DNA of 64,000 bases from Metaphire vulgaris (GCA_018105865.1 CM030856.1:5787220-5851219), one strand, 5' to 3'. Positions 13,926 to 24,731 are shown, numbered from the stretch's first letter. Made by a program: numbers and translations. Notes: a model not told the origin generated them from the sequence alone.

Positions 13926-15345
13926 CAGAGCGAAAGAAAGAAAAAGAAGGAAAGGGAGACTGAGACAGTTATAGACAGACACAACTTCTATAGCGTATTT
14001 TGGGATATGATTCCATTAGGCCTAATCCAACCAACGGAGGGGGCATTAGTACAATAAATTAAGTATGTTGAGTCACGACTGGAGCAGCAAACGAATGCGT
14101 CTTAACGCAGTTCCATATAATCAGAACCCATGTTAATGTCATTCGACTGTACTGCATGAGATTTTAAATACCGTGTGTATGTGGGTGGGGTGGGGGTGGG
14201 GGTGGGGTTATGAATATAATAACATTTTTGTTCTTTTGATATTTTGGAAGGTGTCCAGCAGTCGCGCCCTGTCAGTCAGCAGAGATTTCAACCAGAGCTG
14301 ACTACAATTGCTTGGAACGGTAAGCTGAACGCCCCGTCGACACACGACTCGAGACAATCATTTTGAAAGCTTTATGATGTATGATCCATCGAGTAAGTAA
14401 GTAAAATCTCGTTAATTTTCATAGCGCTTTCAAAGGCAGCACCGAAGTAGCCCCTTATTCTTTATTCCTTTTTCCTAATCCTAGACGCAATATAACTATT
14501 AAACTCAGACCATTTATAAATGAGAAATTAAAGCTTAGAAACAATTCGTTTGTGAACTTTTAGTTTAGATTGTCATCGTCGTCATCATCATCGTCATAAT
14601 CGTCGTCGTCGTCATCGTCATCACAGACATTGGCATGAGTCCATTTTAAAAACCCATCCTATCATGACTAGACCCAATTCACGAAAGCAATGGGGTTACT
14701 TGACTCTACCCAACCTAACCCACCGTAATCCATTACAATTTCTTAAACCCTGATTTATTTGCTTACCCAACCCAGCACACCATAAATCTGACCCAACCCG
14801 ACCCAACTCATGGGCGAACCCAACCCATGTCATGTCTGCGTAATCGTCTTTATCATCATAATCGTCGTCATCATCATAATCGTTGTCGTCGTAGTCTTCC
14901 TTGTTATCATCTTCGTTTTAGTCTTAGCCGATAATCATTAAATTGATAACGCACCAAGGTGACTCAGTCGGTGGGGAAAAGGAGGAGGAGGAGGAGGTGG
15001 AAGAGGAGAAGACGGAGAAGGAGGAGGAGGAGAAGGAGAAGGGGGTGAGTCGTTCTTCTCGATCGGTCCTCTACGTCGGCGTCGGATGCTCTCTGGCCGT
15101 CGTTGTCGTCGTCGTCGTCATCGTCGTCGTCGTCCTGTATGTTTCCTGCGGTCGATCGAAGAACAACAGTCAGAGCGGGTCCGTTGCATAATAACCGCAT
15201 TTATTAACTCAAAATCGGTCGGAAAAGCAAATTTCGTATTCTGTCTTAATAGAACCAGTCACATCGCTGCGTTCCTTTATACGTCGCAATGCATTCAGGA
15301 AGAATACAACAACAACAACAACAAACAATTACTACAATTACTAGG

Positions 15346-15391
<46 letters not shown>

Positions 15392-16124
15392 CACTTTTTT
15401 CTGTTAATTTTCGGTCTTTTCTCGGTCTTCTGGAGTGCGACTTGAAACGAGGTTTTACTGTATTTTGGAGAAAAATACGTTTACGACAGGTGGTTCCTGT
15501 AGAAGCCCGGGTTTGAGTTTGTAGGTAGAATTTCACACAAACTGGAACTCTAGATGAACAAGAAACGATTCAAACGAATCAACAAAAGTAGTCGTGATTC
15601 TGTTTGTTTTTTCATTATGATCATGCTTCACAAAATCATTCCAACGATACCTTTGGTCAATACTATAATATATATTATAGTTCTTCTTTTAGAAAAAGAC
15701 CTCGCATTTCTCTATTATTATCATCTAAAGACGCTACAAAAATCGCTTTAAGTTATCCGGAGATAAATAGTTTCTTGCCTCCACTTACAGTACCACTTCC
15801 TTCCTTTTGAGATCAGCGGTTACAGACCCGGCACAATAATTAATTGGATGATATTCACTTATATAAGGCTATTGCTATTTCTTGGAATGAATTCAACAGC
15901 TGCGCTGGAAAAGTTATGACTGCTGCCAGGTAGCAGCCACCTACCGTGTAAGACGCGAACCACGCGATGATTCGAAACCTTTGAAATGTCGTTTGATCGT
16001 TCGAAGGTTCTTTGGTCTTCACCGAAACAGGTGGTCGATTTGGAAGAAACGCTAATCTCTTAATTGCAACGGATTAATTACTTATAATGAAAACCAATTC
16101 CGGGTTCCAGTTTGTGTGTCTCTG

Positions 16125-16195
<71 letters not shown>

Positions 16196-16658
16196 CTCTG
16201 TATTTCTCTGTCATTCTCTGTCTCTGTCTCTGTCTGTCTGTCTCTGCCCCTCTCTCTGTGTGTGTTCTTTCTCTGTTTCTCTCTGGGCATCCCTCTGTAT
16301 GTTTCGGTATCTCTCGGCATGTCTGTCTGTCTCTGTCTGTCTGTCTTTGTCTGTCTATCTGTCTGTCTGTCTGTCTCTCTCTCTTTCTCTCATAAATACA
16401 CGCATACACACAGATATAAAGGATGGAACATGTGGTTTGCGTAGATCCTTGGTTGAGTGTGTGTGTTCTGGGATTGTTGTAGAGCTTCGATCAACGATAA
16501 AGAGCTGAGCGATGAACCTGATTCTCTGATAGCGTCCGACTTAAGTCATCCGGCGCTCAACCCAACTAATACAGGTAACCAAGTCCGCTAAGCTAAAATA
16601 AGCCATTACTATTAAAATAAGCCATTACTATTGTAAACTCCGGACGACACAACAATCT

Positions 16659-16750
<92 letters not shown>

Positions 16751-16787
16751 TATAATAATGCTAATGATAATGATGATGATGATGATG

Positions 16788-16870
<83 letters not shown>

Positions 16871-19800
16871 TGTCAGACTCTCCAGTGGAGGTCGAGCACT
16901 TTGGAATTGGGAGTATTCAGACCTCGACGCCATCTTTGAAAATCGAATGATTTCGTCGGAATTTGTTTCACGCTTCTGTTGTCAATATCTTTTCTGTGAC
17001 GAATGTTCGTCTTCTGTGGTCAGGAGATACTTTGGGTCGATGGCGAACCAGTCCTCGAGTCTCGACCATTGATCGGGCACTGCCATCTGCAGGTGTCCTC
17101 GGTCTCCTGTCAACAATTCGAATCGAGCCGTGCCGGCTGTCAGTCAAGGAAATAGTTATTCAAGGTGATTGGTTCTAGCTTCGTTTAGATGACAACTTAA
17201 CTTGATCATGCATTTATAAGTTTAAACGGTTGTTTTTGCGGATGTCGGAAAATGCCACTGTGATGGGTTACCGCTGGCGAATGCCAACTGTAACAATTTC
17301 AGAAAATCGTTTCTTCGATTTTAAAAATCAAATCGCGATTTGTCGCGCAAGAACATGTGAAAAATGTGCCGTGACACATGTTTCTTTTGTAAATCTTGAA
17401 AACCGTCCAGCGGTTTTGTCAAAAATTTTATTACCGGTATTCAGGGTGGGCGAGGGGAACTACATTTTGCAGAATTCGTGGGAATATGCTTCATCGTCTT
17501 CACACCAGTCCCATCTACTGTGGGAAGCTCTTTACGAAGAGTCTCTATATGTAATTACAGACCTACATTCATGTCACTGACATGCGTGTCCCTTTACATA
17601 GAGACAGAGACATTCGTACAAAGACTTTTATCCTTCGTGAACTATTAGCCTAATTGTGACACTGATATAAAGACTTGTATAATTACACATTTAATACGAG
17701 ATCATAGTGATAACGTTTGTGTTTGTGAGCAAAGGGGTATTCTAGTGTTTGTATAGCAGGAGGACGCTATGAATGGGTTCTTCGTCATCGAGTCTCGTCG
17801 CGAACTATTTTTAAGCGTAATGATTCGTCTAGACCCAATCACCGCCATGCAATAATTTGAAATATTTATGACCAAATCGCACGGATAAGTAAGTAAGTAG
17901 ACGTTTGAGAACATTTCGTGTCGGACACATTCATTACTCAGTTGTCAAGCCAGCTCTAAGTAACGTTTCCTCTTAGGTTAGTTTTAACAGCGGAGATTCG
18001 CCTAAAATTGGGCACAGCTTTGTTTGGCGCTCGTTCTATACGAGAGAACTGAACATTAATCCATAGATCACTATCGCGATCTGTCAGCGGATATGTTATT
18101 AGCATGTCTCCCTCTGTTGGCGATTACAATGCACGGTCGTTGATGTGTGATCTCTGCGCAGGTGATTACGGGCGAATTTACCGAGGATCGTTAATCACTG
18201 GAACCAGCGAACTTGACGAAAAAGACGTTCTCGTAAAGACGGTCGCAGGTACTTCCCCTCCCTCTCCACCTCCCGAAGACTTTTTATTCCCACGATTATT
18301 TGAAGCTGTTCTGTATTTGCCTACCACCTGTCTATAGCTATTGCGAGCTATTAGCTCCATGCAATGTAACATAAAGGATATGCATCTTTTATTTTGTGCG
18401 CTGAAAATCTGTCCGGCTTCACTCTATCCAGTGGCGGTTTCACGTGGGGAATGAGTGGGGATGCATGCATCCCCACCGGACTTTCACTTTTTTCTCTTGT
18501 GAAACCTACTTTTTGGGTAAAAGTCTAGTAAAACTACGGGAAAAACTGCGGATGACATTTTTTGCTTGTCAACCTATTTTGTTGCGGTAAAAGTGTAGTA
18601 AAATTAGGGATAAAATTCCCTTTTGTTAGCCTTTTGGGTAAAGTCTATTGATTTTTCCTTCTATTTTCATCCCCCACCAACTTCCTATGAATTCATTTCA
18701 TCCTCCCACCAAGAAATCCTGGAACCGCCACTGACTCTATAATATTATATCATCTTCCTCAGCATCTTTTTGCGTTTCCTTGGATTAGGCTATACTCATT
18801 CGCTTTCTGTTCAGCACAATTAACATCGACTCAATGAACTTGACAAAGTTATGCCAACATTTTTCTACCTAAGCAGTTATCTACAGTAAAGGAATAATTG
18901 TTCACGTGACCAACTCAACTCAATATATAGCGCTATAATAAAGACAGGCTTAACGAAGCTCTGTATTTATAACTGAGAATTTTAACATTAAAAAATAGCG
19001 CAGAAAATTATAGAAAATATTTGACGCAGGCACACGCACACATAAACACACACACATAGCCACGAATATATTTTATACAGGTGACCTAACTTCAGTAACC
19101 GTGATTAACGATTAACGCTATTATATAATTATAATATAATTATATATAATCTTCCCTCCAAGACTACTAAGTTTGGAGAGAGATCCTTTACACGCGGCAA
19201 CCCCATCTTGTGGAACTCTCTTCCCGACGATGTCACCACGGCTAATACTCCTGAGCACTTCATTAATAAAAGAGCTTTAAAACGCATCTGTTTGGGTTGG
19301 GGTATAGTTGAGATGTTAAAGCGCTTTTGTTGTGGGCCTCAGCCTAGTTACAGCGCTATAGAAATCGTCCAAGAATGAACGAATGAATGAATAATCACGG
19401 GTGTTAGATATATGTTATTTACAGTTTCCGAACGTCCTGACCGTGAACGAGTGGAGAGAATGACTGTAGCGGGATGTCGATATTTGCGTCTACAACATGA
19501 GAACGTGCACAGCATAGTGGCCGCTTGTATTGACGCCTTCGGTCAGACACTTCTCATCTACCCTTACTTGGACGAGGGCTTTCTGAAGATTTACCTCCAG
19601 AATAAGCGACAGTCCAACGTATGTATTAACCAGAATCGATGCCTGATATAGACAGGTCTACCACCCTCTAACTGTATGGTAGCATGAGTAGGAGGGGCGC
19701 TGGGGTGGGGGGTAGGTCCGCAGGTCACCCAGCCTCGGGCAGGGGCACCCGAGCAAACCGTGCAAATCCGTAAGGAAATTTTTTTGGGGAGGGGGTAGTC

Positions 19801-21329
19801 TGAGCCGGGTCCTTGTTGTGCTCAGACCCACTGATTAAATCATGAGACCCAGCCAGCCAAAAAAACAGCTCCGCCCCTGAGCATGGACACCTGAAAATTA
19901 GGGCAAGAAGGAGCACTTGTTCCCCCCTTGGAAAATGCAAAAACCAATATTTCACAGTGAAATTTGAAAACCTTCCTAAATTATTAACTGTGACCATGGT
20001 GTTTTGCTTCTGGAAAAATTGTTGTTGGCGCCCATGCATGATAGGCACCCTCCCCAAAAACTGTGGCGAGGATAAGAATTTTTGGGAGTCCTTAGAAAAT
20101 ATATTGCAGCATATTTTTGAAAATTTACTATATATATATATAATTCGTCTCGGTAAACGACAGTTTGAGGCGTTTTTTAAAATAACAATTGTGGGTGTTT
20201 TAGTTTGTATTTTGAATTTGTTCGGTTTTTGGCTGCTTGTAAAGATGGGCTGTTTGCAGCACTTATGCTATTTGCAGGCGCTTATTAGCATCGAGCAACT
20301 GATGTGTCTTGCCATTCAACTTGCTGCCGCCATTAGCTATCTCCATAGAAACGACATCGTACACGGTGACATAGCAACGAGAAACTGTCTGTAAGTAAGA
20401 TCGGCAGTGCTAGCAGCGGGTGCTCTTCTGAGTGATTCACAGATGTTCTGTTACATTACATTACAAATAGGCCTAACCGATGCATTATCGAAACAGACAA
20501 GGCCCATATGGATTGGGTTAAACCATGGGTTGGGTTGGGCTGGTCAGACTTTTCCATATAAATGGTGGATTTTGTTAGGTTGGGTCAGACAATAAGTCAT
20601 GGTTTCAGAAATTGTAATGTATTATGGTGGGTTGGGTTGGGTCAAGTAACCCTTTTGCCGGCATGGGTTGGCTTGGGTTGGAGATTTGATGGGTTGGACT
20701 GGGTTCTAAAAAAATGTACCCATGAACATCTATGACAAGGTCTGTTAAATATCTAAACGCGAAGACCTAGTATAGAGGCAAAAATAACAAAGCAAGGGAT
20801 TTGATGACCAGTTCGTTAATGTCGTGGTACAATCGAAGTGGCTTGCTAGGAAAACGGTCAAACTCTTATCTACGCCTCAATAGCGCAGAAATATTTTTAA
20901 AATAAAGCGTACCTTCAGTTTAGTTCTAGTGCTGTCGTAAAGTTGTGCTGCCATCTATCGAAATCACAACGCACCCTGACTTCATCAATTCCACGTAATT
21001 TTCATTTTCTCTCACTATCTAGCGTAATCTCTGAACTTAGACCCGCTCTGCAGGGCAGGGCAGGGGCGGGGGAGGGAAGGGGTCGAACTGCCGATAGGAA
21101 CCGTCTTATCTCTGTTATCATCGCACAGGGTTGACAGTTGTCAGAGCGTTCGATTGGCCGACAACGCTCTTGCCACCGACATATTCCCCCTGGACTACGA
21201 CGACGACGACGACCGCGGCGGCGGCGGCCTGGGAGAAGGGGGCGTTACCACCGTCGAGTCCTTAATTCCAACACGATGGATGGCAATCGAAGCCCTGGAA
21301 GATAACATCATCACTCCAGCCAGTGATGT

Positions 21330-21392
<63 letters not shown>

Positions 21393-21961
21393 TGATGTTC
21401 ATACTCATACTATAGATGTTCTATTGGAAAAGATTGGCGGAAGATAATTATTTATACTTTACTGGACGACAATAACGGAGGAAAAAATCAATAAATTCAG
21501 GTCGCATAAAGTTTATTTATTGCACGACATATTCGTCGTTGTTATAGCGCCTATCAATAAGCTTTATTCCTCAGCAATTGTTTTCATTGTAAGTGCTGGC
21601 ATCATGATGACCAGTGGCGGCTCCACATTGGGGGCCCGTACCCCCTATCGAATGTCTGGCCCCCAGTGGCTCCTCTTTCTGGGGCCATATACTGCATAGG
21701 CCTACCTATCGACAAATGGTTGGCCCCCATGCATAGAAGTTGCCACCCCAACGCCCCCCCCCCCCACTTGCCAAATCCTGGAGCCGCCAATATGCTCGTC
21801 ATTTTTCGGGGTTGGATTGGACTTGGCAGTGTTTGGCTGACCCGTTTCTGCTCTCTAGAAGTGTTTCTTTATCGCACTGTTGTTTGCCATGATTTCAATG
21901 GTTAGGAAATAATTTTGATTCGGCTATTGTTAGTTCATGATCATCAGTATAGCAGCATTAA

Positions 21962-22002
<41 letters not shown>

Positions 22003-23011
22003 CCACCATCATCATCATCATCAGCAGCATCATCATCATCATCATCTCTTCGTTATCTTAGTTATATACAATATAAGCAAGATTATTAAGCAACATTTTG
22101 ATCACTCTGACCGATTGAGGTCAAAAGATTGTTGTGTTAGAGAAATTATAGTCTTACCCGGTCTGCTCTTTTGTTTTTTGTTTTCGTTCAGTGGTCGTTT
22201 GGAATTACTCTTTGGGAGTTGGTGACCTTCGCTCAACAGCCTTACCCCGGGCTAGAGTCCTCGGACATACTATCCTACCTCCAGCAGGGTTACAGACTGG
22301 CGCAAACGACCGGATGCCCAAGAGACCTGTGCGTATAATACTATATGATTTGATGGGTTGGTGCGTATTAGTATATTACTATATTATATACTGTATAGAG
22401 AGAGAGACAACGTCCAGCCAAACATTTATAAAATTACGTCGTCTCATCAAGCTCTGCCTATTATGAAATGACGTTACCTAGCAACGATTATAAAATGACA
22501 ATAGCGTCTCGTCCAATGAAGACAGCGTTACACGTTAGACACAGCCATTAAGAGATAATAATAATAAGTTAATAATAATAATAATAATAATAATATAATT
22601 ATATAATTATATATAATATGTAGTTATTGCGTCTCATGCTTCTTAAAATCGGAGAAAACGTTCGTAGCTAATGAATTTAAATACTAAAAAACCTAAAATG
22701 AGAAATGAGTCACGTGACCCATTTCCATCTCTGGCTGGGGCTGTTAAATTTCAGCAGATTTCATATAACTTGAAGTCCATACAAACGTTATCTGCAAGGG
22801 CATACATATATAGGCCTATATGTTACGTGCGTATCATCGTTCCTATTATAGACCACGCAACAGGCAAGATCTCTGGGTGACTGAATCTGTGAATTTCAGA
22901 TACGCGATAATGCTGCAATGCTGGACACCAGAAGTCAAAAACCGGCCGACGATTTCGCATCTGCAGACTTCCTTACACAATTTCGGAACGTCTCTGGTAC
23001 GCAATAAATAA
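10822..23011 (+). CDS. RYK: RYK receptor pseudokinase, 12 exons (5' end missing)
   Basis: Overall gene entry; exons are listed separately. RYK is a single-pass plasma-membrane receptor that binds Wnt ligands through an extracellular WIF domain and signals through a catalytically impaired tyrosine-kinase-like domain. The joined exons give 542 residues plus stop, against about 600 in vertebrate RYK. The missing part is the signal peptide and roughly the first 50-60 residues, because the first exon seen begins with two bases of a split codon. Order: WIF domain (three exons), short stalk, acidic segment, membrane helix, juxtamembrane segment, glycine loop, Lys-containing strand (VLVKTV), HGD loop, DNA in place of DFG, WMAIEAL and WSFGITLWEL motifs, and a C-terminal lobe ending LVRNK. 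Every junction agrees in phase. The order matches vertebrate RYK and fly derailed as I know them. The alignment is from memory, not a search. Confidence 0.93.
11949..12152 (+). repeat. 104-base tandem duplication
   Basis: Two copies of a unit with GGGTTGGTGGGTGGG, GAGAGAGGCCAGGGGCGGTG and TTGTTGCTGCGTATTGCAG, starting at 11949 and 12053. An AAT array follows. It lies in a RYK intron. Confidence 0.85.
12226..12306 (+). mobile_element. LINE tail fragment
   Basis: TGTAAAGCGCTCTTGACTTT and GTTACTGCGCTAAATAA match the tail of the LINE at 19.3 kb. It lies between an AAT array and another AAT tract, in a RYK intron. Confidence 0.6.
12473..12556. repeat. ATT array before a RYK acceptor
   Basis: About 28 ATT units end 24 bases upstream of the exon at 12580. 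GATGAT repeats precede it. Confidence 0.95.
12580..12679 (+). CDS. RYK: RYK exon: middle of WIF domain
   Basis: The acceptor is TTTTGTGCAG and the donor TCTG|GTAAGA; 33 codons plus one base. It encodes FYALAISISNLHAMYQPLA followed by GTVPTKPS, parallel to the RYK stretch with LGFQVDN, LAMDMPQ and GEVPR. An ATT array of about 80 bases ends only some 25 bases before the acceptor, so repeat length may affect splicing of this exon. Confidence 0.9.
12917..13218. mobile_element. hAT-like MITE, family B (CAGTGGCGGTTC ends), RYK intron
   Basis: The ends CAGTGGCGGTTCAACC and GGAACCGCCACTG are inverse. The interior holds GATGACC(T)n, GCTTGTCAACCTATTTT and ACCAACTTCCTATAATT, shared by family B. Confidence 0.7.
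13463..13594 (+). CDS. RYK: RYK exon: end of WIF domain, with unusual donor
   Basis: The acceptor is GGTTTATTTGCAG. It encodes ISLLCTGLLSVEVEVKIQLN and then LDIRRKKPCLR, parallel to the RYK segment with VELSCTG, VMILMQLN and FKRRKMC. No GT lies at the expected 3' end. The best donor is GC (AGAG|GCAATC), making a GC-AG intron. The alternative CCCT|GTCTAA would end the exon about ten bases earlier in the same phase and still restore the cysteine. Confidence 0.87.
14251..14319 (+). CDS. RYK: RYK exon (probable): extracellular stalk
   Basis: This 69-base exon has a pyrimidine-rich acceptor (TTTTGGAAG) and a strong donor (AACG|GTAAGC). It takes one base from the previous exon and leaves one, as its neighbours require. 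It encodes GVQQSRPVSQQ followed by RFQPELTTIAWN. RYK has a poorly conserved stalk at this place, so the support is splice signals and phase, not sequence similarity. Confidence 0.62.
14624..14838. mobile_element. CCCAACCC element, third copy, RYK intron
   Basis: The ends CAGACATTGGCATGAGTCC and AACCCATGTCATGTCTG are inverse-related; ATCCATTACAATTTCTTAA inside. It sits 130 bases before the membrane-helix exon. Confidence 0.65.
14968..15168 (+). CDS. RYK: RYK exon: acidic stalk and transmembrane helix
   Basis: It encodes a Glu-rich run from GAG/GAA repeats, then SRSSRSVLYVGVGCSL and a helix of almost only valine, then LYVSCGRSKNN. RYK has a matching segment (RVFYISVGVCC and a hydrophobic helix). 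The helix codons are a GTC microsatellite at about 15095-15136. The acceptor after GACTCAG gives the right phase. The donor at 15169 (A|GTCAGA) is chosen by phase; GG|GTCCGT at 15179 is the alternative. The helix is firm, but the exact ends are not. Confidence 0.82.
16125..16392. repeat. CT and TCTG microsatellite
   Basis: (CT)n at 16125-16192, then TCTG/TCTC mixtures to 16392. It lies in a RYK intron. Confidence 0.95.
16661..16869. repeat. CTA and AAT trinucleotide arrays
   Basis: About 90 bases of CTA, a short GAT stretch and about 80 bases of AAT, all in the RYK intron before the juxtamembrane exon. Confidence 0.95.
17024..17164 (+). CDS. RYK: RYK exon: juxtamembrane segment
   Basis: The acceptor is CTTCTGTGGTCAG and the donor CAAG|GTGATT. 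The 3' part encodes STIRIEPCRLSVKEIVIQ, parallel to RYK TLRIEKND and then RERITLKDVLQ just before the glycine loop. It leaves one base (G), which the next exon completes to glycine. The 5' boundary is less sure than the 3' one. Confidence 0.83.
18162..18248 (+). CDS. RYK: RYK exon: glycine loop and VAIK-equivalent lysine
   Basis: The acceptor is TCTCTGCGCAG and the donor GCAG|GTACTT. It encodes DYGRIYRGSLI and then KDVLVKTVAG. The RYK equivalents are TFGRIFHGILI and AFVKTV. The lysine that pairs with ATP in active kinases is present. The loop reads QGDYGRIY, one residue shorter than QEGTFGRIF. Confidence 0.92.
18429..18733. mobile_element. hAT-like MITE, family B, RYK intron
   Basis: The ends CAGTGGCGGTTTCACG and GGAACCGCCACTG are inverse. 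The flanks ACTCTATC and ACTCTATA differ at one base. Confidence 0.78.
19147..19383 (+). mobile_element. LINE 3' end (reverse transcriptase C terminus), truncated
   Basis: An open frame without a start encodes TTKFGERSFTRGNPILWNSL, PDDVTTANTPEHFINK and more, ending in TGA. The motif with LWNSLP and a following FK/FI helix is the classic C-terminal end of non-LTR retrotransposon polymerases of the CR1/L2/jockey kind. It lies in a RYK intron with no upstream polymerase domains, so it is a 5'-truncated copy. Its noncoding tail (AAAGCGCTTTTGTTGTGGG and ACAGCGCTATAGAAAT) recurs at 985-1065, 12231-12290 and 43438-43925. Confidence 0.8.
19425..19618 (+). CDS. RYK: RYK exon: N-lobe, helix C to hinge
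   Basis: The acceptor is TTATTTACAG and the donor AAC|GTATGT. It encodes RVERMTVAGCRYLRLQHENV, then IVAACIDAFGQTLLIYPYLD and FLKIYLQNKR. RYK equivalents are LRGLHHRNLLP and VILPYMNWGNLKLFLRQ. It ends in phase 0. A LINE tail sits just upstream in the intron. Confidence 0.93.
20278..20390 (+). CDS. RYK: RYK exon: catalytic-loop region (HGD instead of HRD)
   Basis: The acceptor is GCTATTTGCAG and the donor TGTCT|GTAAGT. It encodes ISIEQLMCLAIQLAAAISYL, then IVHGDIATRNCL. Active tyrosine kinases have HRDLAARN and vertebrate RYK has HKDLAARN; here the middle residue is glycine. The catalytic aspartate is kept. Two bases are carried to the next exon. Confidence 0.94.
20500..20740. mobile_element. 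CCCAACCC element, reverse orientation, RYK intron
   Basis: GGGTTGGGTTGGG tracts with TGTAATGTATTATGG mirror the copies at 1356 and 37810. The ends are partly eroded. Confidence 0.6.
21129..21330 (+). CDS. RYK: RYK exon: DNA (DFG-equivalent) and activation segment
   Basis: The acceptor is TCGCACAG and the donor GATGTG|GTATAT. It encodes VRLADNALATDIFPLDY, then an Asp5 and Gly4 stretch, then RWMAIEALEDN and ITPASDV. RYK reads KITDNALSRDLFPMDY and RWMALESL. DNA replaces DFG, the family's pseudokinase mark. The activation segment is longer than in vertebrates because of GAC and GGC repeats. The donor is the first GT of a TA array. Confidence 0.95.
21331..21388. repeat. TA array starting at a RYK splice donor
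   Basis: The intron begins GTATATAT and continues as pure TA for about 58 bases. Confidence 0.95.
21612..21790. mobile_element. hAT-like MITE, family A, in a RYK intron
   Basis: The left end is CAGTGGCGGCTCCACATT. The right end GGAGCCGCCA lacks the last three bases. The interior is as in the other copies. Confidence 0.7.
22192..22328 (+). CDS. RYK: RYK exon: C-lobe
   Basis: The acceptor is TTTTCGTTCAG and the donor GACCT|GTGCGT. It encodes WSFGITLWELVTFAQQPYPG, then ILSYLQQGYRLAQTTGCPRD. RYK reads WAFGVTLWELMTLGQTPY and GYRIAQPINCPDEL. Two bases (CT) are completed to Leu by the next exon. Confidence 0.94.
22900..23011 (+). CDS. RYK: RYK last exon and stop
   Basis: The acceptor is GTGAATTTCAG. 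It encodes YAIMLQCWTPEVKNRPTISH, then LQTSLHNFGTSLVRNK and TAA at 23009-23011. It matches the RYK end (CCWALDPEERPKFQQLVQCL). The protein stops soon after the last kinase helix and lacks the AYV-type C terminus of vertebrate RYK, a possible PDZ ligand. AATAAA overlaps the stop but is too close to serve as a normal poly(A) signal. Confidence 0.93.
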
Positions 23012-23502
23012 GGAAACTGCAGCTTCTCCGAGAAAGGCTCGTTATAAGGACCCAACCAACCAAAGAACCAACCAACCATCCATCCATCCAGCCAGCCAAC
23101 ATATGACGGGTGTGAAACGGAAACTTAAATGAACCGAACGTCACCGGAAAACCCTATACTAGTCATTGGCGCTTCGGTTTCCCGCCTCTACAGCGTTTGT
23201 CGTCTGTTTCTGTCGTCTGCCTTTTTGACGGTCGCAGACGACAACAAGTAATCAAACAATATTTATTCGTTTATAGCCACTGTTTAGAACTCGGTGAGAC
23301 ACCTGCGCGTGTCAAGGAACCAGCGACCGGTAGCGTGCAGAGGGGGACGAACGGGGGCGGTGGCCGCGGACATCCACCAGATAGGGGTCATCCAAATTGA
23401 CTCGGCGACCTTTTTTCTTTGCCCGTCAACACTTTTATAAACGTAAAAACCCTTGCAAATTATCGATTGACCCCAGGCATCCACTCCAAATAAGGGCATC
23501 CA

Positions 23503-23966
23503 CAGTGGCGGTTCCACATCGATTGATGACTGGGGATGCATCCCCGTCACCAGGGTTCCGGATGACTTTTTCTGCTTGTCAACCTATTTTCTGGCGAGGT
23601 TTTGAAAATTTTAGTGAAAAATACTACGAATGACCTGCTTTTTTGCTTGTCGGACTTATTATTATTATTATTACTATTATTATTATTATTATTATTATTA
23701 TTGGCTGATTTATCCAACGCTATAACATGACTAAGGCCACATAGGCAAGAGCGATTTACAGTCCATCTCCATAAGAATTGCGTAACAGGTGTGTTTTTAG
23801 TTTTGAAGCGTTTTTTTAAATTTTTCGCAAGGTTTATTAGCAATTAGTGGGCAAAACACTAAAAATTACCTTTTCCTCTCTTTTTCTTTTTTCTTCTTCA
23901 CTTTACACCTACCCTCCAACTTTCTATAAAAATGTCCCCACCAAAAGAATTCCTGGAACCGCTACT
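23503..23966. mobile_element. hAT-like MITE, family B, interrupted
   Basis: Family B ends with flanks GGCATCCA and GTCATCCA. About 160 bases inside (an ATT array and AACGCTATAACATGAC ... GTAACAGG) look like an inserted LINE tail in reverse, making this copy longer than the rest. Confidence 0.7.
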
Positions 23967-24381
23967 GGTCATCCAAATTGTCTCGGCGACCTTTTGTGCT
24001 CGTTAACACCTAACCGAGATGCCGCGGGGGCATCCAGAGTAAATTTGTCCCTTGGCGTCCACCGCCCTTGGCACGCCACTGCCTAGAACCTAGGAGGACG
24101 ACGGTTTTGCCTGAAGATGACCTCGATTTCACGCGTTCCAGGAACTGTAAAAGTTCGAACGAATGACAATTTCGATTGGATGTTGTAAACGCTTTTTCAT
24201 CTGTAGTAGCGCTATAGTCAACCGGCTTCATACCCGTTATCACTGTTATTTCGTTACATTACATTACATTACACTGTCGTCCTTGTCATCGTCACTACGA
24301 TACCGTTTCTTATCGTTCCGTTTTAATTTCCCACAGCTAGCATGGTAATTCAGAATTCTTTATAAACTGTATTCTTTTAAA

Positions 24382-24731
24382 CAGCGGCGGTTCCAAGAAC
24401 TCTTGATGGGGGGATGCAATGAATTTCTAGGAAGATCCCGCCAATTGTCAAAGGAATTATTTGTAAGCGGTTCAAAAGAAATCTGTAGATTTGAGTTATA
24501 AAAGCCATTTTAGTCTGGTTGTATAAAGTCATAGTGCAAAATCGAGTTTTCTATTGCTGGAAGCGAATTTGGTCGATGACATTGTCTATATGGATAATGG
24601 ATATGTCCATATCTTTGTGGATATACATCAAGGCTAATCCGTTTAGACGATCATCTTCCTTTGAAGACGCATTTTTGGTGGCCCGGTGGGGGGATGCATC
24701 CCCAGTCATCCCCAACGCCGAACCGCCCCTG
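24382..24731. mobile_element. hAT-like element related to family B, diverged
   Basis: The ends CAGCGGCGGTTCCAAG and CCGAACCGCCCCTG are near-inverse; GGGGGGATGCATCCCCAGTC is as in family B. The centre is unlike the other copies. Confidence 0.5.

Noticed and set aside
16087..16508. Long Ser/Leu/Cys open frames in CT and TCTG arrays here and elsewhere
   Set aside because: They are microsatellites read in all frames.
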